Of a DNA stretch of 64,000 nucleotides, positions 47,006 to 55,899 are shown one piece after another. How positions within the stretch are numbered: position 1 is the stretch's first letter; each line of letters starts with the position of its first letter. The notes below the pieces were generated by a model. The model was not told the DNA's origin, searched no databases, and saw only the letters and a program-made list of their open reading frames with translations. Source of the stretch: JAVBSN01 sp031547045 (GTDB taxonomy: Bacteria; Bacillota; Clostridia; Lachnospirales; Lachnospiraceae); contig JAVBSN010000011.1 in assembly GCA_031547045.1 (NCBI GenBank), positions 1 through 64,000 of the forward strand, written 5' to 3'. A program made the translations under genes and the position numbers.

Positions 47006-47102
47006 ACTAGGCTCGATAAAACCTCGCCAAGTTTTCTGCCAGTCATTAAGTGTCTAGGTATGCATTCTCACTAGGCTTGGAAATACCGTGCCAAGTGAGA
47101 AT
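47006..47102 (+). repeat. Two copies of a 27-bp hairpin element upstream of the phosphofructokinase gene
   Basis: Copies at 47006-47032 and 47070-47096 match at 21 of 27 positions. Each has arms ACT-A-GGC and GCC-A-AGT with the same A:A mismatch and a 13-base loop. In the second copy the stem extends outward by six perfect pairs (47064-47102). The rest of 46880-47110 shows no gene. Possible roles are a dimeric regulator site or a structured RNA. Confidence 0.7.
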
Positions 47103-47116
47103 AGTATATTCAATCA

Positions 47117-47145
47117 TTGTATTTTTATTCGGTATATTGTATTAT
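47117..47145 (+). promoter_or_regulatory. Promoter of the phosphofructokinase gene
   Basis: -35 TTGTAT (47117-47122), 17-base spacer, -10 TATTAT (47140-47145), 30 bases before the start codon. The same -35 hexamer occurs in the 6S promoter. Confidence 0.6.
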
Positions 47146-47175
47146 TATCTTGAATAATATAAAGGAGATTTATAC

Positions 47176-48405
47176 ATGAAGAAAAATTGTATTGTAGCAC
47201 AATCAGGCGGTCCTACAGTTGCCATTAATGCATCTTTAGCTGGAGTTATAGAGGGTGCTATTTCTAATGAGGAATATGGTATTGTATATGGTTCTGTGTA
47301 TGGTATATTAGGAATCTTAAAGTCTAATATAATTAATTTATCACAAATGGATTCAGATATACCTGATTTTATTAACACACTAAAAGTATCACCTGCTATG
47401 TATCTTGGCTCATGTAGATATAAATTACCAACAATTGAAAATGATATTGAACCTTACAAATATATTTTCAATAAATTTGAAGAGCTTAATGTAGGTGCAT
47501 TTTTCTATATAGGCGGAAATGATTCTATGGATACTGTATTAAAGCTTAACCAATATGGTGAAAGCATTGGCAGTGATGTAAAGGTTATAGGTATCCCAAA
47601 AACTATTGATAACGATTTACTAATTACTGATCATACTCCTGGTTATGGTTCTGCTGCTAAATATGTTGCTACTTCTCTTTTAGAGATAGCTCATGATACA
47701 TTTATATATAGCGTAAATAGCGTTACTATTGTTGAAATAATGGGACGAGATGCTGGTTGGTTAACTGCTGCTGCTGCCCTAGCAAGAAATAATTATAATA
47801 CTGCACCTCATTTAATATATTTACCAGAGGTTGCCTTTGATGAGAACCAATTTATAGAAGATGTAAAGGATCTACTTAACACAAGAAATAACGTAATTAT
47901 AGCTGTTTCAGAAGGAATAAAAGATAAGAATGGTAACTATTTAAGTGCTACAAATGCTGTGGCTGATACATTTGGTCATTCACAATTAAGCGGTACTGGA
48001 AAATATTTAGAATATCTTGTTCAGGAACGAATCAATGTTAAAGTTCGCTCTATAGAGTTAAACGTTCTTCAACGCGCTGCTTCTCATATAGCTTCTGATA
48101 CAGATATTGAAGAATCTTTCACATTAGGATATAAGGCTGTAGAGGCTTCTCTAAAGGGTGTAACTGGTCATATGATGGTAATAAAACGTATAAGTAATCT
48201 TCCATATATTACCGAAACCGATACTGCTGATATTTCCACTATTGCAAATAAGGTTAAATCAATTCCTACAGAATGGATTAATGAAGCTGGAAACAATGTT
48301 ACTGCTGATTTGATTAATTATATTAAACCATTAATTATTGGTGAAACTGATGTAAAATATATGAACGGATTACCTGTATACTTACCAGTTACTCATCTTG
48401 ACTAA
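47176..48405 (+). CDS. 6-phosphofructokinase, probably PPi-dependent
   Basis: 409 residues with AAAGGAG before the ATG. Phosphofructokinase motifs: N-terminal QSGGPTVAINASLAG, substrate-binding PKTIDNDL and MGRDAGWL. At 113-117 the ATP/PPi-discriminating loop reads GGNDS, with Asp where ATP enzymes have Gly, and the lysine of PKTIDND replaces the Gly common in ATP enzymes. Both point to pyrophosphate as phosphoryl donor, so the reaction is reversible between glycolysis and gluconeogenesis. It is monocistronic, behind paired inverted repeats, with a strong terminator downstream. Confidence 0.88.
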   Translation: MKKNCIVAQSGGPTVAINASLAGVIEGAISNEEYGIVYGSVYGILGILKSNIINLSQMDSDIPDFINTLKVSPAMYLGSCRYKLPTIENDIEPYKYIFNKFEELNVGAFFYIGGNDSMDTVLKLNQYGESIGSDVKVIGIPKTIDNDLLITDHTPGYGSAAKYVATSLLEIAHDTFIYSVNSVTIVEIMGRDAGWLTAAAALARNNYNTAPHLIYLPEVAFDENQFIEDVKDLLNTRNNVIIAVSEGIKDKNGNYLSATNAVADTFGHSQLSGTGKYLEYLVQERINVKVRSIELNVLQRAASHIASDTDIEESFTLGYKAVEASLKGVTGHMMVIKRISNLPYITETDTADISTIANKVKSIPTEWINEAGNNVTADLINYIKPLIIGETDVKYMNGLPVYLPVTHLD

Positions 48406-48416
48406 CTTATATAGCA

Positions 48417-48457
48417 AAGGCAAGAAATAGTTACAACTATTTCTTGCCTTATTTTTA
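48417..48457 (+). terminator. Terminator of the phosphofructokinase gene
   Basis: Perfect 15-base-pair stem (48417-48431, 48436-48450), four-base loop, then ATTTTTA. Confidence 0.9.
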
Positions 48458-48458
48458 A

Positions 48459-49271
48459 TTATAAACTATCAGGACTGTGTAATAATATTTCTATATCATT
48501 ATATCCATAATGCATTAATTCTTTACGAATTCTGTTTTTTACATCTTCATTAGCATTAATATCTATTAATTGATATAACTGAAATACATATCCTACCCAA
48601 TGCTCATATATAGATGCTTTTATTGCTACTTTTCTTCTCTTCTCTTCTTCACTTAATCCAACATACTCTGTTGAATCTAATTCTTCCTTGTAAGTCGCTG
48701 CATTTTCATCTTCCTCTAATGCTTTCTTATGTTTAGCATCATCATCTTCTGAATCTTCTTCCAAGGTCTTATCAGCAACCTCTTCATCTTCCATGGATAA
48801 CACATCTGTCTTATCTTCCGATGTTAATATGTCTGTTGTTTCTTCTTCACTATCAAATACAGATTCATCTAGTGATTCATTATCTTGTTCCTTAGTTTCA
48901 TTATCGTTATCAAATACACTTTCTCCATACGCTATACGTGATAACTCTTCAGTTCTTACTAAAGCACAATCATACATCTCAACAACAAGGTCTGTTATAC
49001 AATCATCCACATCATCAAAATAATGATATAATTTCTCCTTCATTCTCTTATCTGTACAATCTTCAACATCCTGCTTATTATACCAATAATTCTTAGCACA
49101 CCCTATAGTACGCAATCTAATATTCTCAATCTTCTCCTTAGACTCTTCTTTTTGCTTTTCACGCTTTTTATTAAGTCCAGAAGTTAAGAACCCTATGGTC
49201 CATATTATCAAATATATAAAAACGCAAACTAATATTACTATAATAATAGCATTAACTAGTCCTAAGCCCAT
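48459..49271 (-). CDS. Membrane-anchored acidic protein of unknown function
   Basis: 270 residues. One N-terminal transmembrane helix (about 5-30) is followed by a basic coiled coil (KKREKQKEESKEKIENIRLR), a short helical domain, a long acidic disordered linker (about 125-200, Glu/Asp/Ser-rich) and a C-terminal helical domain of about 60 residues (EEKRRKVAIKASIYEHWVGY). The cytoplasmic part makes up almost the whole protein. No family recognised. ATG has a weak GGAGA ribosome site. Confidence 0.7.
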   Translation of the reverse strand: MGLGLVNAIIIVILVCVFIYLIIWTIGFLTSGLNKKREKQKEESKEKIENIRLRTIGCAKNYWYNKQDVEDCTDKRMKEKLYHYFDDVDDCITDLVVEMYDCALVRTEELSRIAYGESVFDNDNETKEQDNESLDESVFDSEEETTDILTSEDKTDVLSMEDEEVADKTLEEDSEDDDAKHKKALEEDENAATYKEELDSTEYVGLSEEEKRRKVAIKASIYEHWVGYVFQLYQLIDINANEDVKNRIRKELMHYGYNDIEILLHSPDSL

Positions 49272-49343
49272 ACTATTCTCTCCTTCATATGTATTTTATT
49301 AAATCTAAATAATTATACTACAATTACAATCCACATTCAACCT

Positions 49344-50267
49344 TTACATATATTTATAAATCCATCTTAAGATGTCATTATATATTTGTTCTCTATTTAA
49401 TTCATTAACTAATTCATGCCTACAATTTTTATATAACTTAATCTTAACATTAAGGTCCATATTTTTATATGTTTTATATAATTTTTTAACGCTTTTTCCA
49501 AAATCACCTACTGGATCTGCATCTCCTGATAACAATAATATCGGTAAATTTTTATTAATATTAGATATATTTTCAAAAGTATTAACTTCTTTCATTCCTT
49601 CCAATATATCTAAATAAGCTCCTACAGTATAAGTAAATGTACATAGGGGATTCTTATTATATGCCTTAACTATTTCCTTATCACTGGTTATCCAAGAATT
49701 TCTACCATCTTCTCTAAATTTCAAATTATACAATTCTACTCCTAATGTATTTAAAATAGTACTTCTATATTTTCTGCCTTTAAATAAGGCTATTATCTTC
49801 CCTATGGTAATCCCTACAAATACTTTTATATTAGAATAATTCATAATTCCCATTAATATTACACCATCTAAATCATCTTTAAACCGCATTATATATTCTC
49901 GTGTTAATAAAGATCCAATGCTATGCCCTATTAAAAAGTATGGAACATTGGGATATTCTCTCTTTACAATAACTTTTAATCTAAATATATCTGATACCAA
50001 TTTCCCATTACCTGCCCAATCAGCAAAATAGCCCAATTCTTCTATGCTATTTGCCGTATAGCCATGTCCTAAATGGTCATGTCCAATAACTAATATATTA
50101 TGCTTATTTAAAAACAATGCTATATCATCATATCTATCCATATATTCAGTCATGCCATGTACAATTTGAACAATTCCTTTAACTTCACCATCAGGAATCC
50201 ATTTTATAAAATGAACATTTACATTACTATCTGTTGATTTAAATGTGAATGAAACTTTTCCTGCCAT
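49344..50267 (-). CDS. Alpha/beta hydrolase, lysophospholipase/monoacylglycerol lipase-like
   Basis: 307 residues, no signal peptide. The oxyanion HGM motif (VQIVHGMTEYMDRYDDIA), the nucleophile elbow GHSIG with Ser116, an acid residue in LLSGDADPVGDF and His in NCRHELVNE give a complete triad in the PldB (COG2267) layout. It probably cleaves acyl esters of lysolipids or glycerides in the cytoplasm. It is monocistronic. Confidence 0.88.
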   Translation of the reverse strand: MAGKVSFTFKSTDSNVNVHFIKWIPDGEVKGIVQIVHGMTEYMDRYDDIALFLNKHNILVIGHDHLGHGYTANSIEELGYFADWAGNGKLVSDIFRLKVIVKREYPNVPYFLIGHSIGSLLTREYIMRFKDDLDGVILMGIMNYSNIKVFVGITIGKIIALFKGRKYRSTILNTLGVELYNLKFREDGRNSWITSDKEIVKAYNKNPLCTFTYTVGAYLDILEGMKEVNTFENISNINKNLPILLLSGDADPVGDFGKSVKKLYKTYKNMDLNVKIKLYKNCRHELVNELNREQIYNDILRWIYKYM

Positions 50268-50321
50268 AATAATCCCTCTCTTAATAAAATCTTATAAAAC
50301 TATTATATATCAATTCACAAA

Positions 50322-50352
50322 TTAAGGACAGACTATTTTAGTCTGTCCTTAA
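50322..50352 (-). terminator. Terminator of the LCP gene
   Basis: Perfect 14-base-pair stem (50322-50335, 50339-50352) with a three-base loop, 23 bases after the LCP stop codon. Confidence 0.8.
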
Positions 50353-50374
50353 TTAATTCTTAATCTACTATATA

Positions 50375-51499
50375 TTAATTATGTTTTTCTATCTGAGTAT
50401 TAACTATATTATTAAGCTCTTCTCCAGTTACATTATTTCCTACGCCTGTTTGACTTGAAATCTCTGCACTAATTCTCTTTACTGTAGCAGAAGGTACATA
50501 ATTTTCATCTTCAAATAAAAATTCATGTAATAAAACTACGTTACTTTCTAAGTCTGCCGGAACCAATACACTACCTTTAATATCAGAAGGTACATATGCG
50601 TATGGGAATCCACAAGTATCACCAAGTTTGTAACTAAATATTGCTGATGCTAATGAAAACATATCTGCTTTAGTAATACTTGTACCTATTTGTAGGAACA
50701 TCTCATCCATTACTTTATTCAATGTCTTTAAATCCGAACTCTTAGCTTGTGCAACCATTGATGCTATAACTTCCCTTTGTCTCTCTGTTCTTGTTATATC
50801 ACCCATACCCGTACTTCTTATTCTAGCATAAGCTGTAGCTTGAGAACCATTAAGGTGTACCATACCAGTATCATATACTCCGGCCGACTTTATTCCCGTA
50901 ACTTCTTGTTGCTCTAGTAATGCTAGATTAAGTATCTCTAATTCATTAGATTCAATATGAACATCTACTCCACCTAATAAATTAATACCGTTTGTTACTG
51001 CCTTCCAATCTACTATAATATAATCATCTATACTTAAATCTAAGTTTCTGTTTAATGTATTAATTGCAACCGGTCCTCCACCTAAGAAGAATGCTGCATT
51101 AGCTTTTAAATATTCTGGTTCAGGTTTTGCTATTTCTAGATATGTATCCCTATATACGGATACTAATTCTACCTCTTTTGTTTCATTATTGATACTTGCA
51201 ATAATAATAACATCACTATGAGTACCCTTGCCATAAGTTCCTACTGTTCTTGCATCGCCACCAAATATAGCAATAGTCTTATATTTATCTATATTTTCAC
51301 TTTGAATATCATTTACTTCAATATCTTCTTTAGGTATATCATCTACAACTATTTTATTTGCTTTACTATTTATATAAAATACACCATATCCTATTATTAA
51401 TAACAATAGTACTAGTACTTCCCCTAATAAAAGTTTTAATAATTTAATATTTCTTGCCTTGTTTTTAGCTTTTTTATTTGTTTTCTGTTGTTTACTCAT
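50375..51499 (-). CDS. LytR-CpsA-Psr (LCP) family glycopolymer transferase
   Basis: 374 residues. A Lys-rich cytoplasmic N-terminus, one transmembrane helix (about 22-45) and an extracellular LCP domain (about 75-310) with the family's conserved DAR, HSDVIIIASIN, SVYRDTYLEI, ARIRSTGMGDITRTERQREV segments that bind the lipid pyrophosphate. LCP enzymes attach teichoic acid or capsule polymers to peptidoglycan, which fits the glycan genes at 52-64 kb. Own promoter (51646-51674) and terminator. Confidence 0.92.
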   Translation of the reverse strand: MSKQQKTNKKAKNKARNIKLLKLLLGEVLVLLLLIIGYGVFYINSKANKIVVDDIPKEDIEVNDIQSENIDKYKTIAIFGGDARTVGTYGKGTHSDVIIIASINNETKEVELVSVYRDTYLEIAKPEPEYLKANAAFFLGGGPVAINTLNRNLDLSIDDYIIVDWKAVTNGINLLGGVDVHIESNELEILNLALLEQQEVTGIKSAGVYDTGMVHLNGSQATAYARIRSTGMGDITRTERQREVIASMVAQAKSSDLKTLNKVMDEMFLQIGTSITKADMFSLASAIFSYKLGDTCGFPYAYVPSDIKGSVLVPADLESNVVLLHEFLFEDENYVPSATVKRISAEISSQTGVGNNVTGEELNNIVNTQIEKHN

Positions 51500-51645
51500 A
51501 ACATTCCCTTCCCTAACGTAACATATAATCTATCAATAATATCAATATTTAGCTTGCAAATAATATTATCACCAAATTCTAAAAAATATGTTAACGGGTT
51601 TATTTTTAATATATTTAATAGTATATCCCATTTCTTGCTAAATAC

Positions 51646-51674
51646 ATAATAGCAAAATTAACCTATAAACTCAA
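51646..51674 (-). promoter_or_regulatory. Promoter of the LCP gene
   Basis: Minus strand -35 TTGAGT (51674-51669), 17-base spacer, extended -10 TGCTATTAT (core 51651-51646), about 145 bases before the start codon, which leaves a long untranslated leader without visible structure. Confidence 0.55.
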
Positions 51675-51713
51675 CCCTAATTTATTAACAAAATATTAAG
51701 AATTAATTAAATA

Positions 51714-51749
51714 CAAGGGAGCTATATGTAACATCATACAGCTCCCTTG
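51714..51749 (-). terminator. Terminator of the 83-residue protein gene
   Basis: Stem CAAGGGAGCT / AGCTCCCTTG with further inner pairing, 11 bases after the stop codon. Confidence 0.8.
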
Positions 51750-51759
51750 AGTATTTGCA

Positions 51760-52011
51760 TTATACAGTATGTAATACGTCTACAAAACTTCTACATACTT
51801 CCAATGCTGATTCTGCTTTGGTGTTTGACCTATTTAACTTGCCAATCAAATATTCCACATCATCTTTCTCTAAACTAATATCATTTACTGATATAATATT
51901 TTGTCCTTGAGAATCTTTTCCGCTTATTCCAAAGCAAACGTATGATATATTATCATCGTTTTTCTTATTGTCGTGAGTTAATACATAGAAAACATTATTT
52001 GTGCCAATCAT
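51760..52011 (-). CDS. Small hypothetical protein, possibly DUF6514-like
   Basis: 83 residues, starting MIGTNNVFYVLTHDNKKNDD, with a GGAGAG ribosome site. The pattern of a beta hairpin (YVCFGIS), a D-ISxxxxDVEYLIGKLN segment and a C-terminal helix resembles small clostridial DUF6514 proteins; this is from memory of the pattern, not a search. No cysteine cluster or membrane segment. Monocistronic with its own terminator. Confidence 0.65.
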   Translation of the reverse strand: MIGTNNVFYVLTHDNKKNDDNISYVCFGISGKDSQGQNIISVNDISLEKDDVEYLIGKLNRSNTKAESALEVCRSFVDVLHTV

Positions 52012-52268
52012 AATTTTAATCTCTCCTTAGATATATTTACTCTCAACAAACTTCTAAATTTTAAATACGTTGTAATTATATACTATTTATTTAATATTGT
52101 ATATACATTAATCTATTTTTTTTATTTTTATATATTTTCTTAACATTCTTAGTTGCCTTTTTCTAATTTTTGCCAAACATTATATTGATTTTTTCAATAA
52201 AAATTTGACATTACCTACAAAGATTTATATACTAAACATATTACTATTAATTTTAGGAGGAGCTCATT

Positions 52269-53012
52269 TTGAGTACTAATATAACACCTTCCTTATCTAT
52301 AGTTATGCCTGCGTATAATGAAGATTATCATATATGTGATAACTTATTATTAACTTCAAAAACACTAAAAGGTATAACTGATGTTTATGAAATCATATGC
52401 ATTAATGATGGAAGTACAGATAATACATTATATGAAATTAACAACGCTATTTCTTCTGATGATTATATAAAATCAATTACTTATTCTGAAAATAAAGGTA
52501 AAGGATATGCGATTAAGAAAGGAATAGAAGAAGCTAGATACGAATACATTGCATTTATAGATTCAGATTTAGATATATCCCCTGACCATATCCAAGTGTT
52601 TCTCAATAAATTAATTGCTGAAAATGCTGATATTGCTATAGGATCTAAGATGCACAAAGGTTCACATATAGACTATCCCTTGTCGCGTAAAATATTAAGT
52701 TATGGATATTATCTTATTCTGCGTATATTATTTAGACTTAAGCTCAAAGATACTCAGACAGGTATTAAGTTATACAAATCTGAAATTATTAAACCAATTG
52801 CCTCTGATACAGTAACTAATGGTTTTGCCTTTGACATTGAAATGCTAGCCATAGCCCAAAGCAAAGGATACAAAATAATTGAATTACCTATAGATTTGGT
52901 ATTTACTCGCGGCAAACAAAATGGCCTGAGCCGAATAAAATTTAATAATATTGTTAAAATGTTCAGGAATACAATTGCTGTTAAACGTAGACTTAAACGT
53001 AAGAAACTATAA
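52269..53012 (+). CDS. GT2 family glycosyltransferase, dolichol-phosphate mannosyltransferase-like
   Basis: 247 residues beginning with TTG at 52269, supported by a perfect AGGAGG eight bases upstream. N-terminal GT-A fold: LSIVMPAYNE, INDGSTDNT and FIDSDLDISP (DxD). No C-terminal membrane helices, unlike the neighbouring GtrB-type enzyme. It probably charges a polyprenyl phosphate with a sugar at the inner membrane face. It is the only plus-strand gene of the glycan region and converges on the GtrB gene at a shared terminator. Confidence 0.85.
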   Translation: MSTNITPSLSIVMPAYNEDYHICDNLLLTSKTLKGITDVYEIICINDGSTDNTLYEINNAISSDDYIKSITYSENKGKGYAIKKGIEEARYEYIAFIDSDLDISPDHIQVFLNKLIAENADIAIGSKMHKGSHIDYPLSRKILSYGYYLILRILFRLKLKDTQTGIKLYKSEIIKPIASDTVTNGFAFDIEMLAIAQSKGYKIIELPIDLVFTRGKQNGLSRIKFNNIVKMFRNTIAVKRRLKRKKL

Positions 53013-53048
53013 AAGCATCAAGCTGTTAATTAGCCTGATGCTTTTATT
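53011..53048. terminator. Shared bidirectional terminator of the convergent GT2 and GtrB-type genes
   Basis: Stem AAAAGCATCA-A-GCT / AGC-C-TGATGCTTTT with one mismatch; poly-T on both strands. It overlaps the last bases of both genes. Confidence 0.85.
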
Positions 53049-53988
53049 ATATTTCTTTTTTATTATTTATTTCATCAATTATATATGGTGGTTTCTTTCT
53101 TATCTCATCAAACATTCTCCATATATACTCACCTAATATTCCCATTGAAAGCATGGTAATACCAAATCCCATAAGCATTAGTATACTTAATGTAGTATAA
53201 CCTTCAACTTCTGTATATCCTATAATTTTCTGTACAATTAATACTATTGTCCATATTAGTGCTGCTATAAATGATAATCCACCTAAAACAGAAATACATC
53301 TTACAGGAAAATATGAAAATGCCAATAATGAATCTACTGCCAACTTAAATTTCTTAGAAAATGTCCACCCTGACTTTCCTATTTCTCTTTTCTTTCTTAC
53401 ATAATATATTTTCTCGGATTCGAAGCCTGTCCATAAAATCTGTTCTGTTATTGATGCATTTTTCTCACCTATCATAACTAATATATCAATAACTTGTCTT
53501 GAAATCATAAATGTATCAAATCCACCTTTAGGCATATTAGGCAAGGCAACTTTTCTCATCATCCCACAGTATATTCCTGCAAAAAACTTTTGAAAAATTC
53601 CTTCTTCTCTATCTTTTCTCACAGCCAATACTACTTTACTACCTTCTAAGTATTTATCATACATTTCTAATATCATTTCAGAAGGTTCTTGTAAATCTGC
53701 TGCCTTTCTTACCGCAACTGTACCTGTACAATTAGCAAGCCCCGCTAGAGTTGCCGAATGTTCACCAAAATTTCTTGAAAGATTTACTAATATAATATTT
53801 TCATCTTTTTGGGCTAACTCCTTCATCTTGTTATAAGAGCCATCTCTAGAACCATCATTTACCATGACAATTTCATAATTGCTATTTAATTTATTTAAAA
53901 CCTTTTCCCTTATATCCTCATACAATGGCAAAAGATTATCTTCATTATAATATACTGGTATAATAATTGATAATTTTTCTTTGTTCAT
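53047..53988 (-). CDS. GtrB-type polyprenyl-phosphate glycosyltransferase (GT2 with two membrane helices)
   Basis: 313 residues. GT-A domain (about 5-225; LSIIIPVYYNE, VNDGSRDGS, RKAADLQEPSEMI) and two C-terminal membrane helices (about 232-260 and 268-292; GILGEYIWRMFDE). This is the layout of GtrB, ArnC and YkoT, which load a sugar onto undecaprenyl phosphate for flipping. It is the last gene of the operon 58449-53047, ten bases after the SMR-type gene. Confidence 0.88.
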   Translation of the reverse strand: MNKEKLSIIIPVYYNEDNLLPLYEDIREKVLNKLNSNYEIVMVNDGSRDGSYNKMKELAQKDENIILVNLSRNFGEHSATLAGLANCTGTVAVRKAADLQEPSEMILEMYDKYLEGSKVVLAVRKDREEGIFQKFFAGIYCGMMRKVALPNMPKGGFDTFMISRQVIDILVMIGEKNASITEQILWTGFESEKIYYVRKKREIGKSGWTFSKKFKLAVDSLLAFSYFPVRCISVLGGLSFIAALIWTIVLIVQKIIGYTEVEGYTTLSILMLMGFGITMLSMGILGEYIWRMFDEIRKKPPYIIDEINNKKEI

Positions 53989-53998
53989 TTTGTTTCCC

Positions 53999-54346
53999 TT
54001 ACATATAATATATTGCTATTCCCATTAGTATGAGAATATTTCCAAATAGTTTTTTCTTAGTTATTTTTTCTTTAAAAAACAGCCAGCTTAATATCATTAT
54101 AAATATATATCCCAATGATTCTATAATGGGCCCATTTTTATATTCTAATCCTGTATATGCATATATAGTTAATAGTGTTGATACTATCATCATTACATAA
54201 CCTATTATTACATAAGGATTAATGTACTCTTTTATTTTATTTTCATATTCTATATTAGCACTTTTTTTAAGAAGTACTTGTGAACAGGACGCCACTAACA
54301 CTGCTATTACCATACTTCCAATAAATATTAGCTTATTCATTAGCAC
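53999..54346 (-). CDS. SMR/EamA-like small membrane protein (ArnE-like flippase subunit)
   Basis: 115 residues with four predicted helices, one EamA half-repeat (ESLGYIFIMILSWLFFKEKI). Proteins of this size in pairs form the ArnE/ArnF-type flippase of lipid-linked sugars. It overlaps the next SMR-like gene by 14 bases, so the two subunits are made together. Confidence 0.8.
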   Translation of the reverse strand: MLMNKLIFIGSMVIAVLVASCSQVLLKKSANIEYENKIKEYINPYVIIGYVMMIVSTLLTIYAYTGLEYKNGPIIESLGYIFIMILSWLFFKEKITKKKLFGNILILMGIAIYYM

Positions 54347-54698
54347 CCTCCATATTAACTATAACTATACCTATTATAATTACTAAAACACCTACTATAT
54401 TGTTTATAGATATATGTTCATTAAAAAATAGCATAGCCCATAACATTGCCCATAGAACATCCATGGCACGATTAGTATACGCAACCGATAAAGAGAATTT
54501 TTTAATAACCTGCTGCCAAAAAACAGCATATATACCTAAAATAATAATCTCTAATACATAAAACATTATAAATTTGAAATTTATTTGATTCTCCATAGAT
54601 GCATATTTAGCTGTTATACCTGAAAATGTATATATTATAATAACTATTTGAAGCATTAATACGTCTATAATTTTATTTTTCTTCATCTTCTGAAACAT
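54333..54698 (-). CDS. SMR/EamA-like small membrane protein (ArnF-like flippase subunit)
   Basis: 121 residues, four helices, paralogous in plan to its neighbour (AMDVLWAMLWAMLFFNEHIS). Together the pair would make one EamA-sized heterodimer. The stop of the decarboxylase gene is one base upstream. Direction and substrate of transport are inferred from the operon. Confidence 0.8.
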   Translation of the reverse strand: MFQKMKKNKIIDVLMLQIVIIIYTFSGITAKYASMENQINFKFIMFYVLEIIILGIYAVFWQQVIKKFSLSVAYTNRAMDVLWAMLWAMLFFNEHISINNIVGVLVIIIGIVIVNMEGANE

Positions 54699-54699
54699 C

Positions 54700-55893
54700 T
54701 TATATCTCCATCATATACTGCTCACCTAATCTAATTGTATTATATTCTCCACTATGTTCTTCAACATATATATTAGGCATTAAATTAATAAAATTACTGT
54801 TGTGAGTCATTGTATATGCACCTGCACAGTGAAATAATAGCTTAGAATCTATTGTTAACTTGCAACTTATATCTCTCGGATATAATCTATCCATTTCCAT
54901 ACAAGTACTACCACCAATAATATACTTATAATCATTATCAAACGCTTCTCCACCATCTATTATTGTACAAGGTGTTAATTGCTTTTTCTTCATAAATGGA
55001 TTGATATGAAGACAAGTACCATCTACAGTTATAACTTCTGTATCTAATATATTTCTAATATTAATTACTTTAGTTAAATAATCTGCTGATGTTGCCAATA
55101 TTGCCGCCCCTGGTTCTAAAACCAAAGTTACTTTACTAGAATCAAAATATTTATCTAATACACTAGTTATCGTATCTGCATATTGAGAAATTGTAGGTTT
55201 TCCATCAAAATAATTTCCACCAAAGAACCCACCACCAATATCGATGTATTCTAAATCAAGATTATATTTAGAAGTAATTTCAATTGCCATATTAGATATA
55301 GCTTCATATACTTTAAGGCTTCTAGAATTAGTTGATGAATGTAAATGTATACCTTTAACTGGTATCTTCTTATCTCTTAGCATATTTATAGCTCTTAGTA
55401 CATCACCATTTTCATATGATAATCCAAATCTTCCAACTTCATTTTCTACAGTTGTTTCTCCCGGACATAGCCTTTCCAAATTAAAATTTACTCTTATTCC
55501 TATACTTGCGGTAATATGATATGGATTCATATTGCATACATCAATAACATCATTCATATTGTCAAGATTAACAATCCCTCCTGACATACAAGCCTCTCTA
55601 ATACTAATATTCTTCTGTGGCCCATTATAGATTATCTTATCAACATAAAAGCCTTGCCTTACACTATGGATATATTCTGCTGGTGATACTACTTCTGCCC
55701 ACCAACCACAACCTCTTGCTATATTCATTAAATATGGCAGGTGATTAGTCTTTACAGAATATCCAAATATAACATTGTTACTCCATCTACTATTATATTC
55801 TTTCATTATTTCTTCTATTGAATTAATATATTCCTGTTTTCGTATTATGTAACAGGGAGTAATTATGCCCTTATATTCCATAAGTTCCTCCAA
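54700..55893 (-). CDS. Type III PLP-dependent decarboxylase (Orn/DAP/Arg decarboxylase 2 family)
   Basis: 397 residues. N-terminal alanine-racemase-like barrel with the PLP lysine in VIFGYSVKTN, then the glycine-rich phosphate-binding IDIGGGFFGG and EPGAAILATS, and a C-terminal beta domain with the GSTCMEMD and FHCAGAYTMT segments that carry the catalytic Cys and substrate contacts. Two usual residues differ: the HxHxGS motif reads HLHSSTNS and EPGR reads EPGA, so the substrate may be unusual. It lies between an ATP-grasp gene and flippase genes, with no lysine or polyamine genes near, which argues against plain LysA or ornithine decarboxylase. BtrK of butirosin synthesis is a relevant relative. 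Confidence 0.85.
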   Translation of the reverse strand: MEELMEYKGIITPCYIIRKQEYINSIEEIMKEYNSRWSNNVIFGYSVKTNHLPYLMNIARGCGWWAEVVSPAEYIHSVRQGFYVDKIIYNGPQKNISIREACMSGGIVNLDNMNDVIDVCNMNPYHITASIGIRVNFNLERLCPGETTVENEVGRFGLSYENGDVLRAINMLRDKKIPVKGIHLHSSTNSRSLKVYEAISNMAIEITSKYNLDLEYIDIGGGFFGGNYFDGKPTISQYADTITSVLDKYFDSSKVTLVLEPGAAILATSADYLTKVINIRNILDTEVITVDGTCLHINPFMKKKQLTPCTIIDGGEAFDNDYKYIIGGSTCMEMDRLYPRDISCKLTIDSKLLFHCAGAYTMTHNSNFINLMPNIYVEEHSGEYNTIRLGEQYMMEI

Positions 55894-55899
55894 TCAAAA

